From: CAZJRQ01 sp964548535 | Lineage (GTDB): Bacteria > Bacillota > Clostridia > Oscillospirales > Ruminococcaceae | Direction: 5' to 3' | Length of the DNA: 50,557 bases | Assembly (NCBI GenBank): GCA_964548535.1 | Contig: CAZJRQ010000017.1 | Span: 1-50,557 of the forward strand | Shown: piece after piece, positions 1 to 8,955 of the stretch | How the letters are laid out: every line of letters starts with the position of its first letter | Position numbering within the stretch: the stretch's first letter is position 1 | The notes under the pieces: model-generated | Databases searched by the model: none | What the model saw: only the letters and a program-made list of their open reading frames with translations | What the model was told of the DNA's origin: nothing | Translations under genes and position numbers: made by a program

Positions 1-679
1 CCGGAAAATCCTTAGATAAATCAGACTTTAGAATTTCAAAAGTATCAGGATCAGTATTTGAATCGGTTATTATCATAATACTATCAGCGTTTTGCAGATT
101 AGCGTAAAACTTTGAGTTGTTAGCAACCTGAGCCTGATTGTTAGAGTCGGGATTAATCGGAATGCTCATTATACTTACATGTACTTTGCCGTCACCGTTC
201 AAATCGTCAGTATACTTTTCAAAAAATTCCTCAAGCTCATCAGTGCGCATTGAAAGACCATTATTAGCAATCATCATAATAGTAATATCTGCCTTTTCAC
301 GAGTCGCAGTATCATAGACGATAAAAGAAACCACAGCGACTAAAAAAACGATAAAGAAAATCATGATTTTGTAGTGGTAAAAGAAATTTGATATCTTTTC
401 AGTACCATGAAGCTCTTTGACTTCATCATGTTCCTCTTTAATGGTGTCAGATTCATCAATAACACCGCTTTTAAGCTTCATAAGCTCAACTTTTTCTTGA
501 GCAATACGCTTTTCACGTTCTTTTTGTTCTTTATGTTCTTGCTCCTTTTGATATTCAAGCTGTTCATTATAGCCAGTTTTTTCAGCAATTCGTCTCGCTC
601 TTTCTTGCTCTGCTAGTTGTTTTTCATATTCATAATCATCATCAGGAATCAAATTGTTATTATCTGTTTTTATACCCAT
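1..679 (-). CDS. Partial membrane protein with charged coiled-coil N-terminus (cut by window edge)
   Basis: An open frame starts at the ATG at 677-679 and runs leftwards off the window, giving 226 residues without a stop. Residues about 12-90 are very rich in Glu, Lys and Gln and look like a cytoplasmic coiled coil. One hydrophobic segment lies at about residues 105-122. The rest is probably outside the membrane and includes a calcium-loop-like stretch, DLNGDGK. The family is not recognised. The start has only a modest AAAGGG ribosome site. The small + strand frame at 407-616 is a shadow of this gene. Confidence 0.75.
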   Translation of the reverse strand, partial: MGIKTDNNNLIPDDDYEYEKQLAEQERARRIAEKTGYNEQLEYQKEQEHKEQKEREKRIAQEKVELMKLKSGVIDESDTIKEEHDEVKELHGTEKISNFFYHYKIMIFFIVFLVAVVSFIVYDTATREKADITIMMIANNGLSMRTDELEEFFEKYTDDLNGDGKVHVSIMSIPINPDSNNQAQVANNSKFYANLQNADSIMIITDSNTDPDTFEILKSDLSKDFP

Positions 680-772
680 ACCTAACCCTTTCGCGCTTTT
701 ATAAATTATCATAAAGTTATATACTTTATATTATACACTGTGATTATTAACTGTGTGTTAACAGCTAAGATA

Positions 773-811
773 TAAAAAAAGACAGCCAATGAAACTTGTC
801 CATTGACTGTC
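773..811 (-). terminator. Rho-independent terminator of ackA
   Basis: Arms at 781-791 and 801-811 pair over 11 bp with one wobble, around a 9-base loop. A run of seven T follows on the minus strand (774-780). It lies just past the ackA stop. Confidence 0.8.
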
Positions 812-832
812 AAGGTTAGTATTAAATTTTAA

Positions 833-2032
833 TTATTGTGAAACAAGTTCAAGAGTATCTCTTGCAATCAAAAGTTCCTCATTTGTAGGAATAACCCAAA
901 CCTGAACCTTTGAGTCATCACCAGAAATCTTAGTAAGCTTGCCTCTTTCGATATTAGCTTCATCGTTAATTGTAAGACCGAAAAGATTGTCCAAATTAGA
1001 ACAAGCACGAGCACGAATGTCAGGAGCATTTTCACCAATACCGCCTGTGAAAATTACAGCGTCAAGACCGTTCATTGCAGCAGCATATGAGCCGATATAT
1101 TTCTTAATCTGATAGCAAACAAGTTCACCGACAATTTTAGCTCTTTCATTGCCATCTTCAGCAGCAGCAGTAACGTCACGATTGTCAGAGCTGATTCCTG
1201 AAAGTCCCAAGAAACCAGATTTCTTGTTAAGATATTCGGTCATCTCATCAGATGTGAATCCCTTTTTCTTACAAACGTATTCAACTGCTGAAGGGTCAAC
1301 AGAACCGCATCGTGTACCCATGATAAGACCATCAAGCGGAGTGAATCCCATTGAAGTATCAACAGAAATACCGCCGTCAACAGCAGCAATTGAAGAACCA
1401 TTACCTAAGTGACATGATACAATTTTAAGATCCTTAATATCTTTTCCAAGCTCCTTAGCAAGCTTAGCAGAAACGTATCTGTGAGAAGTTCCATGGAAAC
1501 CATATTTTCTTACGCCGAAATCTTCATAGCACTCATAAGGCAGACCGAACATAAATGCTTTTCTAGGCATTCTTGAATGGAAAGCTGTATCAAAAACAGC
1601 AACCTGAGGAACGTCCTCATGAAGAACTTTCTTGCAAGCACGAATTGCAAGAGCGTGTGCATGGTTGTGCACTGGTGCAAGTTCATAAAGTGAGTCAATC
1701 TGATCAATAACTTCGTCAGTGATCAAGCAAGTATCCTTGAAAATTTCAGCACCCTGTACAATTCTATGACCAACAGCAGAAATTTCGTCCATTGAGTCAA
1801 TAACTTTTGTTTCACCATTTGTTAGTACGTCAACTAATTTCTCGAAAGCTTTCGTGTGGTCGCTCATTGGGAACTCACCCTCAAACTTTCTGCCGTCACC
1901 CGTTTTAGCAGAAATAAAACCATCAATACCAATTCTGTCACAATTGCCTTTTGCGATTACTGATTCGTCAGCCATGTCTAAAAGCTGATATTTCAGAGAA
2001 GAAGAGCCTGCGTTTACTACTAAGATTTTCAT
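833..2032 (-). CDS. ackA: Acetate kinase
   Basis: This 399-residue protein has the usual family length and makes ATP and acetate from acetyl phosphate and ADP, the last step of acetate fermentation in the cytoplasm. Visible family motifs are the N-terminal VNAGSSSLK, GHRIVQG, FDTAFH, YGFHGTSH, the CHLGNGSS phosphate-binding segment and the C-terminal FTGGIGEN. The ATG has a GAGAGGAG ribosome site. The usual partner pta is not next to it; the gene stands alone between its promoter (2103-2131) and terminator. It is divergent from tmcAL, another enzyme that handles acetate. Confidence 0.97.
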   Translation of the reverse strand: MKILVVNAGSSSLKYQLLDMADESVIAKGNCDRIGIDGFISAKTGDGRKFEGEFPMSDHTKAFEKLVDVLTNGETKVIDSMDEISAVGHRIVQGAEIFKDTCLITDEVIDQIDSLYELAPVHNHAHALAIRACKKVLHEDVPQVAVFDTAFHSRMPRKAFMFGLPYECYEDFGVRKYGFHGTSHRYVSAKLAKELGKDIKDLKIVSCHLGNGSSIAAVDGGISVDTSMGFTPLDGLIMGTRCGSVDPSAVEYVCKKKGFTSDEMTEYLNKKSGFLGLSGISSDNRDVTAAAEDGNERAKIVGELVCYQIKKYIGSYAAAMNGLDAVIFTGGIGENAPDIRARACSNLDNLFGLTINDEANIERGKLTKISGDDSKVQVWVIPTNEELLIARDTLELVSQ

Positions 2033-2102
2033 TTTTAAAAATCTCCTCTCAATAAAATTAAATAACGGGACTTGACTTTTATCCTATTATCATATACTAT
2101 TT

Positions 2103-2131
2103 ATTATAGCAGTGTAGATTAAAAATTTCAA
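2103..2131 (-). promoter_or_regulatory. Sigma-A promoter of ackA
   Basis: Read on the minus strand: -35 TTGAAA (2126-2131), 17-base spacer, -10 TATAAT (2103-2108). It lies about 70 bases upstream of the ackA start. Confidence 0.75.
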
Positions 2132-2249
2132 GGTTTTTTTCTACGAATATACGTTTTGCACAATTTTACAACATACTTTTATCTATTATTTGATTGGTTA
2201 GCGTATGAATTTTGATTGTTAAATTTTTCACGAAAGGTTTTGAAGTTTT

Positions 2250-3416
2250 ATGCACATTTTTGGTATAGTTGCTGAATATAATCCATTTCACAATGGGCAT
2301 AAGTATTTGGTGGAGCAGACTCGCAAAAATGGAGCTACCCATATTGTCGCAGTAATGAGCGGTGCTGTCGTACAGCGTGGCGATGCTGCAGTTCTTGATA
2401 AATATTTTCGTGCTAAGAAAGCGATAGAAAATGGTGTTGATTTAGTTCTTGAATTGCCTTGTCCTTATTCATGTTCAAGCGGTGAGATTTTTGCAAGGTC
2501 GGCTGTTAAGATTTTAGCATCGCTAGGAGAAAACGTCGTAAATGGGCTCTCTTTTGGCTGTGAAACTGACAATGTTGATATAATAAAGAGTGCAGCTCTG
2601 GCCTCGTTTGAATTAAAAGATTCTTCGTCGGTAAGAGAAAAACTGTCTAGCGGAATGAATTATCCTAAGGCAGTTTTTGAGTCAGCCTGTGAAATTTACG
2701 GTGATGAAGTTGGACAAGTGCTGAGCAATCCTAACAGTATTTTGGCTGTTGAATATGCAAAGGCTATTGAAGAATTTGCGCCGAATATTAAAATTTCGCC
2801 TGTTATGCGCAAGTCGGTTTCGCATCATGATGACAAAATCAGCGGAGAGTTTGCGTCGGCTACTAAGGTTAGGGAAATGATCAAGAACGGTGAAAATCCT
2901 AAATCGGTTTTACCGCAAGGTCCAGACATCAAAGACGTATATTTTATTGAGAATATGCAAAAAGAATTGCTTTTTAGATTAGCATGTGCAGATAAAGAAA
3001 TTCTTATGCAAATTCCTGACGTAAATGAAGACGTTGCGGATAGAATAATTTTGGTCATGAAAAAAATGCCCGCAACACTTGACGAGTTTTTTGTGCTTTG
3101 CAAGACGAAAAATATCATAATGGCAAGGCTTAGACGTATTGTGATTTATCTTGCTTTAGGCGTTAAGAAAGAGGATATTAAAACTCCGCCTTACGCTAGA
3201 ATTTTGGCGTTTAACGGAAATGGGCAGGAGGTTTTATCAAAATGCAAAAATTCTGCTATACCAATTGATACGTCGCTTAGACGTTTGGAAAATACTTCTT
3301 CTCATGCTAAACGAATTTCTCAGCTTGAGCAGAATGCGGTTAAGTTTCAGTATTTTTGCGGTGGCAGAACAAACACGTTTGTTAATGATTATCAAAGAAA
3401 AATAGTACGTATGTAA
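2250..3416 (+). CDS. tmcAL: tRNA(Met) cytidine acetate ligase (TmcAL family)
   Basis: This 388-residue protein has the N-terminal nucleotidyltransferase signature of the family: GIVAEYNPFHNGH with its HxGH motif at about residues 6-18, then VMSGAVVQRGDAA and LELPCPYSCSS. TmcAL (formerly YlbM/DUF795) uses ATP and free acetate to make N4-acetylcytidine at the wobble base of elongator tRNA-Met. Length fits the family. The ATG follows an AAAGG ribosome site at a rather long distance. The neighbour, divergent across about 220 bases, is acetate kinase, so an acetate producer and an acetate user sit back to back. Confidence 0.92.
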   Translation: MHIFGIVAEYNPFHNGHKYLVEQTRKNGATHIVAVMSGAVVQRGDAAVLDKYFRAKKAIENGVDLVLELPCPYSCSSGEIFARSAVKILASLGENVVNGLSFGCETDNVDIIKSAALASFELKDSSSVREKLSSGMNYPKAVFESACEIYGDEVGQVLSNPNSILAVEYAKAIEEFAPNIKISPVMRKSVSHHDDKISGEFASATKVREMIKNGENPKSVLPQGPDIKDVYFIENMQKELLFRLACADKEILMQIPDVNEDVADRIILVMKKMPATLDEFFVLCKTKNIIMARLRRIVIYLALGVKKEDIKTPPYARILAFNGNGQEVLSKCKNSAIPIDTSLRRLENTSSHAKRISQLEQNAVKFQYFCGGRTNTFVNDYQRKIVRM

Positions 3417-3419
3417 AAG

Positions 3420-3448
3420 CGGTGAATTAAAATGATTCACCGTTTTTG
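3420..3448 (+). terminator. Terminator of tmcAL
   Basis: An 8-bp perfect stem (3420-3427 with 3435-3442) is followed by TTTTT, right after the tmcAL stop. Confidence 0.8.
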
Positions 3449-3590
3449 TTTTATGTGATTATAACTTGATTTGTGTGAACGAATTTTTAGTGCAAAATTA
3501 ATAAATATAAGTTTTACTGTTTACTTTACACACCGAATATGTTAAAATAAAATGAATAGTAACAAAAATAAATAAAATGGGAGAAAAAAT

Positions 3591-6500
3591 ATGTGGAGAT
3601 TAATTAAACGAGCGTCAGCTTTGTTAACGGCAATTGTAATTTGTTCGACATCGTTTTCAGTTTTTGCTGAGAATTATGATAGTTCTTTTGAAAATCTATA
3701 TGACCGAGAAGTAGTTTTAGATAGCCAAACTGATGAGAATTTTGGTGATAGTTCTTATTTTGATGATGAGCAACTTGATGATTCGGATTTAGATGGTAGC
3801 AGTCTTAATGATGAGCGTGAAGAAGTTTCAGAGAAAATTTCTGAAACTTCTGGGGATATCACAAAAAAATCTAAGGCTGATGAGTTTGAAAATGCAGATT
3901 CTGATTATAAGATTGATGTACAGGTAGATGGGGAGTCTGAAAAGCCTGCTTTAGATTTTTTTGAAATCAAACAAGATGATGAACCCTCAGAGTACGGGCT
4001 GATCAATTATGATTTTGTAGATTCTGACGGTAACATTTTGTCAAGTGAGCAGGCTTTGAAAGTCAATAATTCTAGCAATTACGGTTCGGGCTTAGTGGGA
4101 GCGTCTTTGCCGAGTTCTTTTGATATGAGAAAAAATGGCTTTAATGCGCCGGCAAGAGATCAGGGTAACGACGGTGCTTGTTGGGCTTTTTCAACAATTG
4201 CGGCTGCTGAAAGCTGGGCGAATTTGAAGAATTATGAAAATGATGATGTTGATTTTTCGGAGATGCAGCTTGCTTGGTTTGGTTGGAATACTAAGGTGAA
4301 GTCTGCCGATGACGGAAAAAATTATTCTGATCCATATAGTTTTGGCGGTAACTGGTTGATTTCTACAGCTTCGCTTTCTAATTGGAGTGGCTTGACTGAT
4401 GAGGAAGTCGTACCTTATCCATTAAAAAATACGTCTGGCAAAAAGGTGTCTGAATATTTAAGGTATGATGGACGTTATCGTTTGAAGAATGCAAATTCGT
4501 ACTATAACGCAAGCAGGAATGATATAAAGAATGCCGTTAAAACGTACGGAGGAGTTCAGGTTTCTTATTATGCGAATATGAAATATCATTCAGCTGATGA
4601 AAAATCATACTATTATAATGGAAAAGCAGATGCAAATCATTCAGTGTTTATTGTTGGCTGGGATGATAATTATAGCAAAACAAAATTTGGTACTGATAAA
4701 CCGAAATCAAATGGTGCATGGCTTATTAGAGGTAGCTGGGGTGATTTTGCCGATAACGGATATTACTGGATTTCGTATGAGGACACTTCGCTTTGTGAAT
4801 TTGTCTCGTATGATTTTGTAAAAGCTAAGGATTATGATAATAATTATACATACAATACCGACGGAATTGGCGGAGCTGTTTCAAATAATGAAACTTATCA
4901 AGCAAATGTTTTTACTGCAAATGGCGATGAAACTTTAAAGGTGGTTTCGTTTTATACACTTCAAGCTTTAGGAGCAGAGGGTTACAGCAGTCCTAAAATT
5001 AATTATGAAATTAATGTTTACAAAAACACTGGGTACGATTCATCTACAGGGAAATTGACATTAGGTACATCACTGTCAAAAACTACTGGTTCAGTTTCGA
5101 CTGACGGTTATCATACTGTTAATCTTGCCAAAACAGTTGATCTTGCAAAAGGAGATAAATTTACAGTAGTTGTAAAACTTACAGGTGCAGACGGCAAGAA
5201 AGTGTTGGGCATTGTTGAAGGAAAATCTGCTGATATGAGAAGTGGTTACGGTGAGGGTTATGTTTCGATAGATAACAAAACTTGGTATGATGCAAAATCA
5301 GCTGGAATTAATAACAACTGCATTAATGCTTTGACCGTAGACAAGACTATTGATAAAACTGAGCTTAACAATGCAGTCAATCAAAATTCATCAAATAAAA
5401 AACTCAGCAAGCAAATTCTTGATGGTAAAGCAGTTTTGAATAAATCTAGTGTATCAAAGAGTGAGATTTCAAATGCTGCAGGACGTATTTTGGCAGCTCG
5501 TGAAAATAGAAATGGCGATGTTATTATTACCACAGCAGATGAGTGGAACAGTTTTGCCGCAAATGTAAATAGCGGAAATAGCTATAAGGGCAAGGTTATA
5601 AAACTCGCGGCAGACCTTGACTTTTCTGGCAAGAGTTTTACTCCAGCAGGAACAAGTGCGAAAATGTTTTATGGAATTTTTGACGCACAGGGATATGAGA
5701 TGTGCAATGCAAAAGCAACGACTCAATATAGCGGTGTTTTTGGAGTGATAGGTGACACAGCAGTTGTTAGAAATTTGGTTGTAACAAATTCAACATTTGG
5801 CGGTGAATCTGCTGGCGGTATCTGCGGATATGTTTCAAACGGAATAATAGAAAACTGTGGTTTTAATGGTACTATAACGTCAACAAGCGACTCAGGTGGT
5901 ATTGTTGGTTTTTCTGAGAATGCACAAATTACAAGCTGTTATGCAAATGTTAGTGGTGCGAAAAATGCAATTGCTGGAAAACTTGGCGATTCGGCATATT
6001 CAAAAAGAATTACAAACTGCTATTTCAGCGGAAACTCAACAAGCTCATACGGTAAGAAGAGTACGAATTATCTTAGTTTTGCAAAACTGATTAATACATT
6101 CTCAAACACTCAGGCTGATAGCAAAAAGTGGGGAGTTGCGAATGACAAGATAGTTCAAAATAGCCCAGCGGGTATAAGTCACAAAATTACGTTTACAGGT
6201 GTTCATAACGGAAAGACTTATAGCAGTGCAAAAAATACTGACATATACGGGCAAACATCTTTTCCAGATTTAGTTGCTGGTTATACTGAAGTTTACAGCT
6301 ATGAGGGTAAGACTATAACATCAAGCTATCAGTTTACTAAGGATAGTACAGTTGAAGTTACTTTTGTTGAATTGATAAATATGTCTTCCGGTACAGTTTC
6401 ACAAATTTCTTCAAAGGTGTATACAGGAGGAGAAATTAAGCCAGCTGTAACTGTTACATATCAAGGCAATAAACTTATACAGAATACTGATTATACGGTT

Positions 6501-7172
6501 ACATATCAGAACAATAAAAATATTGGCAAGGCGACAGTCTTGATAAATGGAATTGGAAATTATACAGGTAAAATAACTAAGACGTTTGATATTTTACCGC
6601 AGACTCCAAAGGTTAAAACTAATTTTACGTCAACAACTAATGCAGTGAGAATTAATTGGAATAAGGTTGAAAATTGTACAGGTTATAGAATTTATCGCTA
6701 CAATTCAACTAGCAAGAAGTTGGAGAGCGTTACTACAATCAAGAATAATTCTACGTTAACATTTAGAGATTCAGGACGTAAAAGTGCAACTCAGTATAGG
6801 TATAAGGTTAAGGCATATAAAAAGGTGAACGGTGTAAATTACTGGGGTTCGGCATCTAGTGAAATTCAAACAGCTACAAAACCTGTAAAGGTTAAAATGG
6901 GCGGCGCGACAAGAACCTCAACAGCAATACGTATTAACTGGACTAAGATTAGTGCTTGCGATGGCTATGAGGTTTACAGATATAACACATCAACAAAGAA
7001 GTACACAAAGATTGCGACAATAAATTCAAGTTCGACTACAACTTACAGGCAGTCAGGGTTGAAGAAAAATACTACTTATAAGTACAAGGTTCGTGCATTT
7101 AAGAAGAATGCAAAGGGAGTTAAGGCGTATGGTGATTTTAGTGCTATAAAAAAGGTGATAACTAAAAAGTAA
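3591..7172 (+). CDS. Secreted papain-family (C1) peptidase with GLUG, Ig-like and fibronectin-like domains
   Basis: This 1193-residue protein starts with a signal peptide (about 1-26, cleavage after FSVFA). A very acidic Ser/Asp/Glu linker reaches to about residue 165. A C1A papain fold follows (about 170-415): oxyanion Gln191, catalytic Cys197 in GACWAF and His350 in NHSVFIVGWDD. The position that is normally the third active-site residue (Asn of NSWG) is Gly381 in RGSWG. Then come a lectin-like region (about 420-580), GLUG repeats (about 700-800), an Ig/MBG-like domain (about 930-1000) and two fibronectin-III-like domains at the C-terminus. There is no LPxTG anchor, so it is probably released or held by its repeats. 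It may degrade or bind proteins outside the cell; the substrate is unknown. It is single-gene, with its own terminator. Confidence 0.88.
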   Translation: MWRLIKRASALLTAIVICSTSFSVFAENYDSSFENLYDREVVLDSQTDENFGDSSYFDDEQLDDSDLDGSSLNDEREEVSEKISETSGDITKKSKADEFENADSDYKIDVQVDGESEKPALDFFEIKQDDEPSEYGLINYDFVDSDGNILSSEQALKVNNSSNYGSGLVGASLPSSFDMRKNGFNAPARDQGNDGACWAFSTIAAAESWANLKNYENDDVDFSEMQLAWFGWNTKVKSADDGKNYSDPYSFGGNWLISTASLSNWSGLTDEEVVPYPLKNTSGKKVSEYLRYDGRYRLKNANSYYNASRNDIKNAVKTYGGVQVSYYANMKYHSADEKSYYYNGKADANHSVFIVGWDDNYSKTKFGTDKPKSNGAWLIRGSWGDFADNGYYWISYEDTSLCEFVSYDFVKAKDYDNNYTYNTDGIGGAVSNNETYQANVFTANGDETLKVVSFYTLQALGAEGYSSPKINYEINVYKNTGYDSSTGKLTLGTSLSKTTGSVSTDGYHTVNLAKTVDLAKGDKFTVVVKLTGADGKKVLGIVEGKSADMRSGYGEGYVSIDNKTWYDAKSAGINNNCINALTVDKTIDKTELNNAVNQNSSNKKLSKQILDGKAVLNKSSVSKSEISNAAGRILAARENRNGDVIITTADEWNSFAANVNSGNSYKGKVIKLAADLDFSGKSFTPAGTSAKMFYGIFDAQGYEMCNAKATTQYSGVFGVIGDTAVVRNLVVTNSTFGGESAGGICGYVSNGIIENCGFNGTITSTSDSGGIVGFSENAQITSCYANVSGAKNAIAGKLGDSAYSKRITNCYFSGNSTSSYGKKSTNYLSFAKLINTFSNTQADSKKWGVANDKIVQNSPAGISHKITFTGVHNGKTYSSAKNTDIYGQTSFPDLVAGYTEVYSYEGKTITSSYQFTKDSTVEVTFVELINMSSGTVSQISSKVYTGGEIKPAVTVTYQGNKLIQNTDYTVTYQNNKNIGKATVLINGIGNYTGKITKTFDILPQTPKVKTNFTSTTNAVRINWNKVENCTGYRIYRYNSTSKKLESVTTIKNNSTLTFRDSGRKSATQYRYKVKAYKKVNGVNYWGSASSEIQTATKPVKVKMGGATRTSTAIRINWTKISACDGYEVYRYNTSTKKYTKIATINSSSTTTYRQSGLKKNTTYKYKVRAFKKNAKGVKAYGDFSAIKKVITKK

Positions 7173-7184
7173 ATTTAAAATATT

Positions 7185-7222
7185 ACAGAGCAGAAAGATT
7201 TTTATTTCTGCTCTGTTTTTTA
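7185..7222 (+). terminator. Terminator of the C1 peptidase gene
   Basis: A perfect 12-bp stem (7185-7196 with 7205-7216) is followed by a T-run. Confidence 0.85.
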
Positions 7223-7306
7223 TTGCGAAGTAATCAGTATTTATATCAAAAGTAGTGAATTTATTTTAATAAAATTAAGTTTTTAGGGGGATTGTCGGTT
7301 GTACTC

Positions 7307-7335
7307 TTGACTTTTTTAAATAAATATAGTAAAAT
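7307..7335 (+). promoter_or_regulatory. Sigma-A promoter of citrate synthase
   Basis: -35 TTGACT (7307-7312), 17-base spacer, -10 TAAAAT (7330-7335), about 50 bases before the start. Confidence 0.7.
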
Positions 7336-7384
7336 ATAAAATATTCTGAGAAGATATTTTAATATGAAAGAGAGTTGGGTATAC

Positions 7385-8731
7385 ATGATAAATCATTCAG
7401 CTAGAGATGTTCTTTATGAGCAGTTTGTTTCAAACAATTCAATAGACCCTAAGTATTATGACAAATATTCTGTAAAGAGAGGACTTAGAAATTCTGACGG
7501 TACTGGCGTTATGGCAGGACTTACAAATATTTGTAACGTTCATGGATATGTAGTAAATGACGGTGAAAAATCACCGACTGAAGGTAAGCTGATTTATCGT
7601 GGATATGATATAAATGATTTGGTGAACAATGCTAAGGCTGAAAATCGTTTCGGCTTTGAGGAGGTTGTATATCTTCTATTGATGGGCGAACTTCCAAATC
7701 AGGTTGAGCTTGATGCTTTTAAAGAAATTATTTCTGAAAACCGTGAACTTCCACCAAGCTTTTTTGAAGATATGATTCTAAAAGCTCCATCAAAAAACAT
7801 TATGAATAAAATGGCACGTTCAATTTTGGCACTTTATTCTTATGATGAAAATCCTGAGAATATCAGCCCAGAGTATGAGATGGCTACTGCTATCTCAATT
7901 ATTTCAAAGCTGCCAAATATTATGGTGTCTGCATATCAGGTTAAGAGAAGATCATTTGACGGCGACAGCATGATTATGCACCCATTGATTTCATCTCAGT
8001 CGACTGCTGAAATGATACTTTCTGCACTTCGTCCAGACAGACAGTTTACTGATGAAGAGGCTAAGCTTTTGGACCTAATGCTTGTTCTTCATGCTGAGCA
8101 TGGCGGCGGTAACAACTCAACATTCTCATGCAGAGTACTTACATCTTCAGGCACTGATGCTTATGCAGCATATTCAGCAGCAATCGGTTCGCTTAAAGGA
8201 CCAAAGCATGGCGGTGCTAATATTAAGGTTGACCAAATGCAGGAATGTATTAAGGAAAACGTAAGCAACTGGGAAGATGAAAGTGAAGTTACTGATTTTT
8301 TGGTAAAACTTTTGCGTAAAGAGGCATATGATAAATCTGGATTAATTTATGGTATGGGACATGCAGTTTACACACTTTCAGATCCTAGAGCTGTAATTTT
8401 AAAAGAGAATGCAAAGTCACTTGCAGCAGGAACTGAATTTGAGAAAGAATTTGCACTTCTTGAAAAGGTTGAGCGCTTAACTCCAGGACTTTTTGCTGAG
8501 ATTAAGGGTGATGACAAGGTAATGTGTGCAAATGTTGATATGTATTCAGGACTTGTATACAGAATGTTAGGAATCCCACAGGATTTGTTTACACCACTAT
8601 TTGCAGTTTCAAGAATGGCAGGCTGGTGTGCACATCGTTTTGAGGAACTTGTTACTGGCAAGAGAATTATTCGTCCAGCATATAAGGCTGTTAAAAAGCC
8701 ACTTGAGTATGTTTCTATTGACAAGAGATAG
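7385..8731 (+). CDS. gltA: Citrate synthase
   Basis: The enzyme condenses acetyl-CoA and oxaloacetate to citrate. Family motifs seen are KLIYRGYDI near the N-terminus, HAEHGGGNNST, GPKHGGAN and GMGHAVYTLSDPRA, which carry the active-site histidines, and a C-terminal arginine-rich segment. I place the start at the ATG at 7385 (448 residues), because its AGAGAG ribosome site lies at normal distance. An upstream in-frame ATG at 7364 would add seven residues and has no clear ribosome site. No other TCA-cycle gene is in the window, so in this anaerobe the gene probably feeds glutamate synthesis. Confidence 0.94.
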   Translation: MINHSARDVLYEQFVSNNSIDPKYYDKYSVKRGLRNSDGTGVMAGLTNICNVHGYVVNDGEKSPTEGKLIYRGYDINDLVNNAKAENRFGFEEVVYLLLMGELPNQVELDAFKEIISENRELPPSFFEDMILKAPSKNIMNKMARSILALYSYDENPENISPEYEMATAISIISKLPNIMVSAYQVKRRSFDGDSMIMHPLISSQSTAEMILSALRPDRQFTDEEAKLLDLMLVLHAEHGGGNNSTFSCRVLTSSGTDAYAAYSAAIGSLKGPKHGGANIKVDQMQECIKENVSNWEDESEVTDFLVKLLRKEAYDKSGLIYGMGHAVYTLSDPRAVILKENAKSLAAGTEFEKEFALLEKVERLTPGLFAEIKGDDKVMCANVDMYSGLVYRMLGIPQDLFTPLFAVSRMAGWCAHRFEELVTGKRIIRPAYKAVKKPLEYVSIDKR

Positions 8732-8736
8732 TTTAG

Positions 8737-8816
8737 TTTTATTTGGCTCTGCCCAAACCCGCAAGGGCTGCTGCCCTTGACCTCGCCAGCGTAGCGCCGC
8801 TGAACCCGCAAAAATT
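8737..8816. repeat. GC-rich intergenic element, probable dispersed repeat
   Basis: A GC-rich island in otherwise AT-rich DNA, just past the citrate synthase stop. It contains two small hairpins (AAGGGC/GCCCTT and CAGCG/CGCTG) and repeated CCCGCAAGGG-type blocks. Similar mosaic elements recur between genes in related genomes. No second copy is in this window, so its repeat nature is inferred. Confidence 0.45.
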
Positions 8817-8884
8817 GATGTTTTTTTATATTTAAGCTATACTGAATTTTTTCGGTATGGCTTTTTTGTTTTCAAAAAGAAAAA

Positions 8885-8911
8885 CCGCTATTGCTTTTTA
8901 TGCAATAGCGG
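8885..8911 (-). terminator. Terminator of htpG
   Basis: A perfect 10-bp stem (8885-8894 with 8902-8911). On the minus strand it is followed by TTTTTCTTTTT. Confidence 0.8.
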
Positions 8912-8955
8912 AGATTTCTTCGGTGTTATATTTTGTTGTTTATTAAAGCGTGAAA

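Noticed and set aside
1149..1412. Frames opposite ackA, htpG, ung, the cysteine desulfurase and others
   Set aside because: They lie antisense inside well-supported genes and have no ribosome sites or family features.
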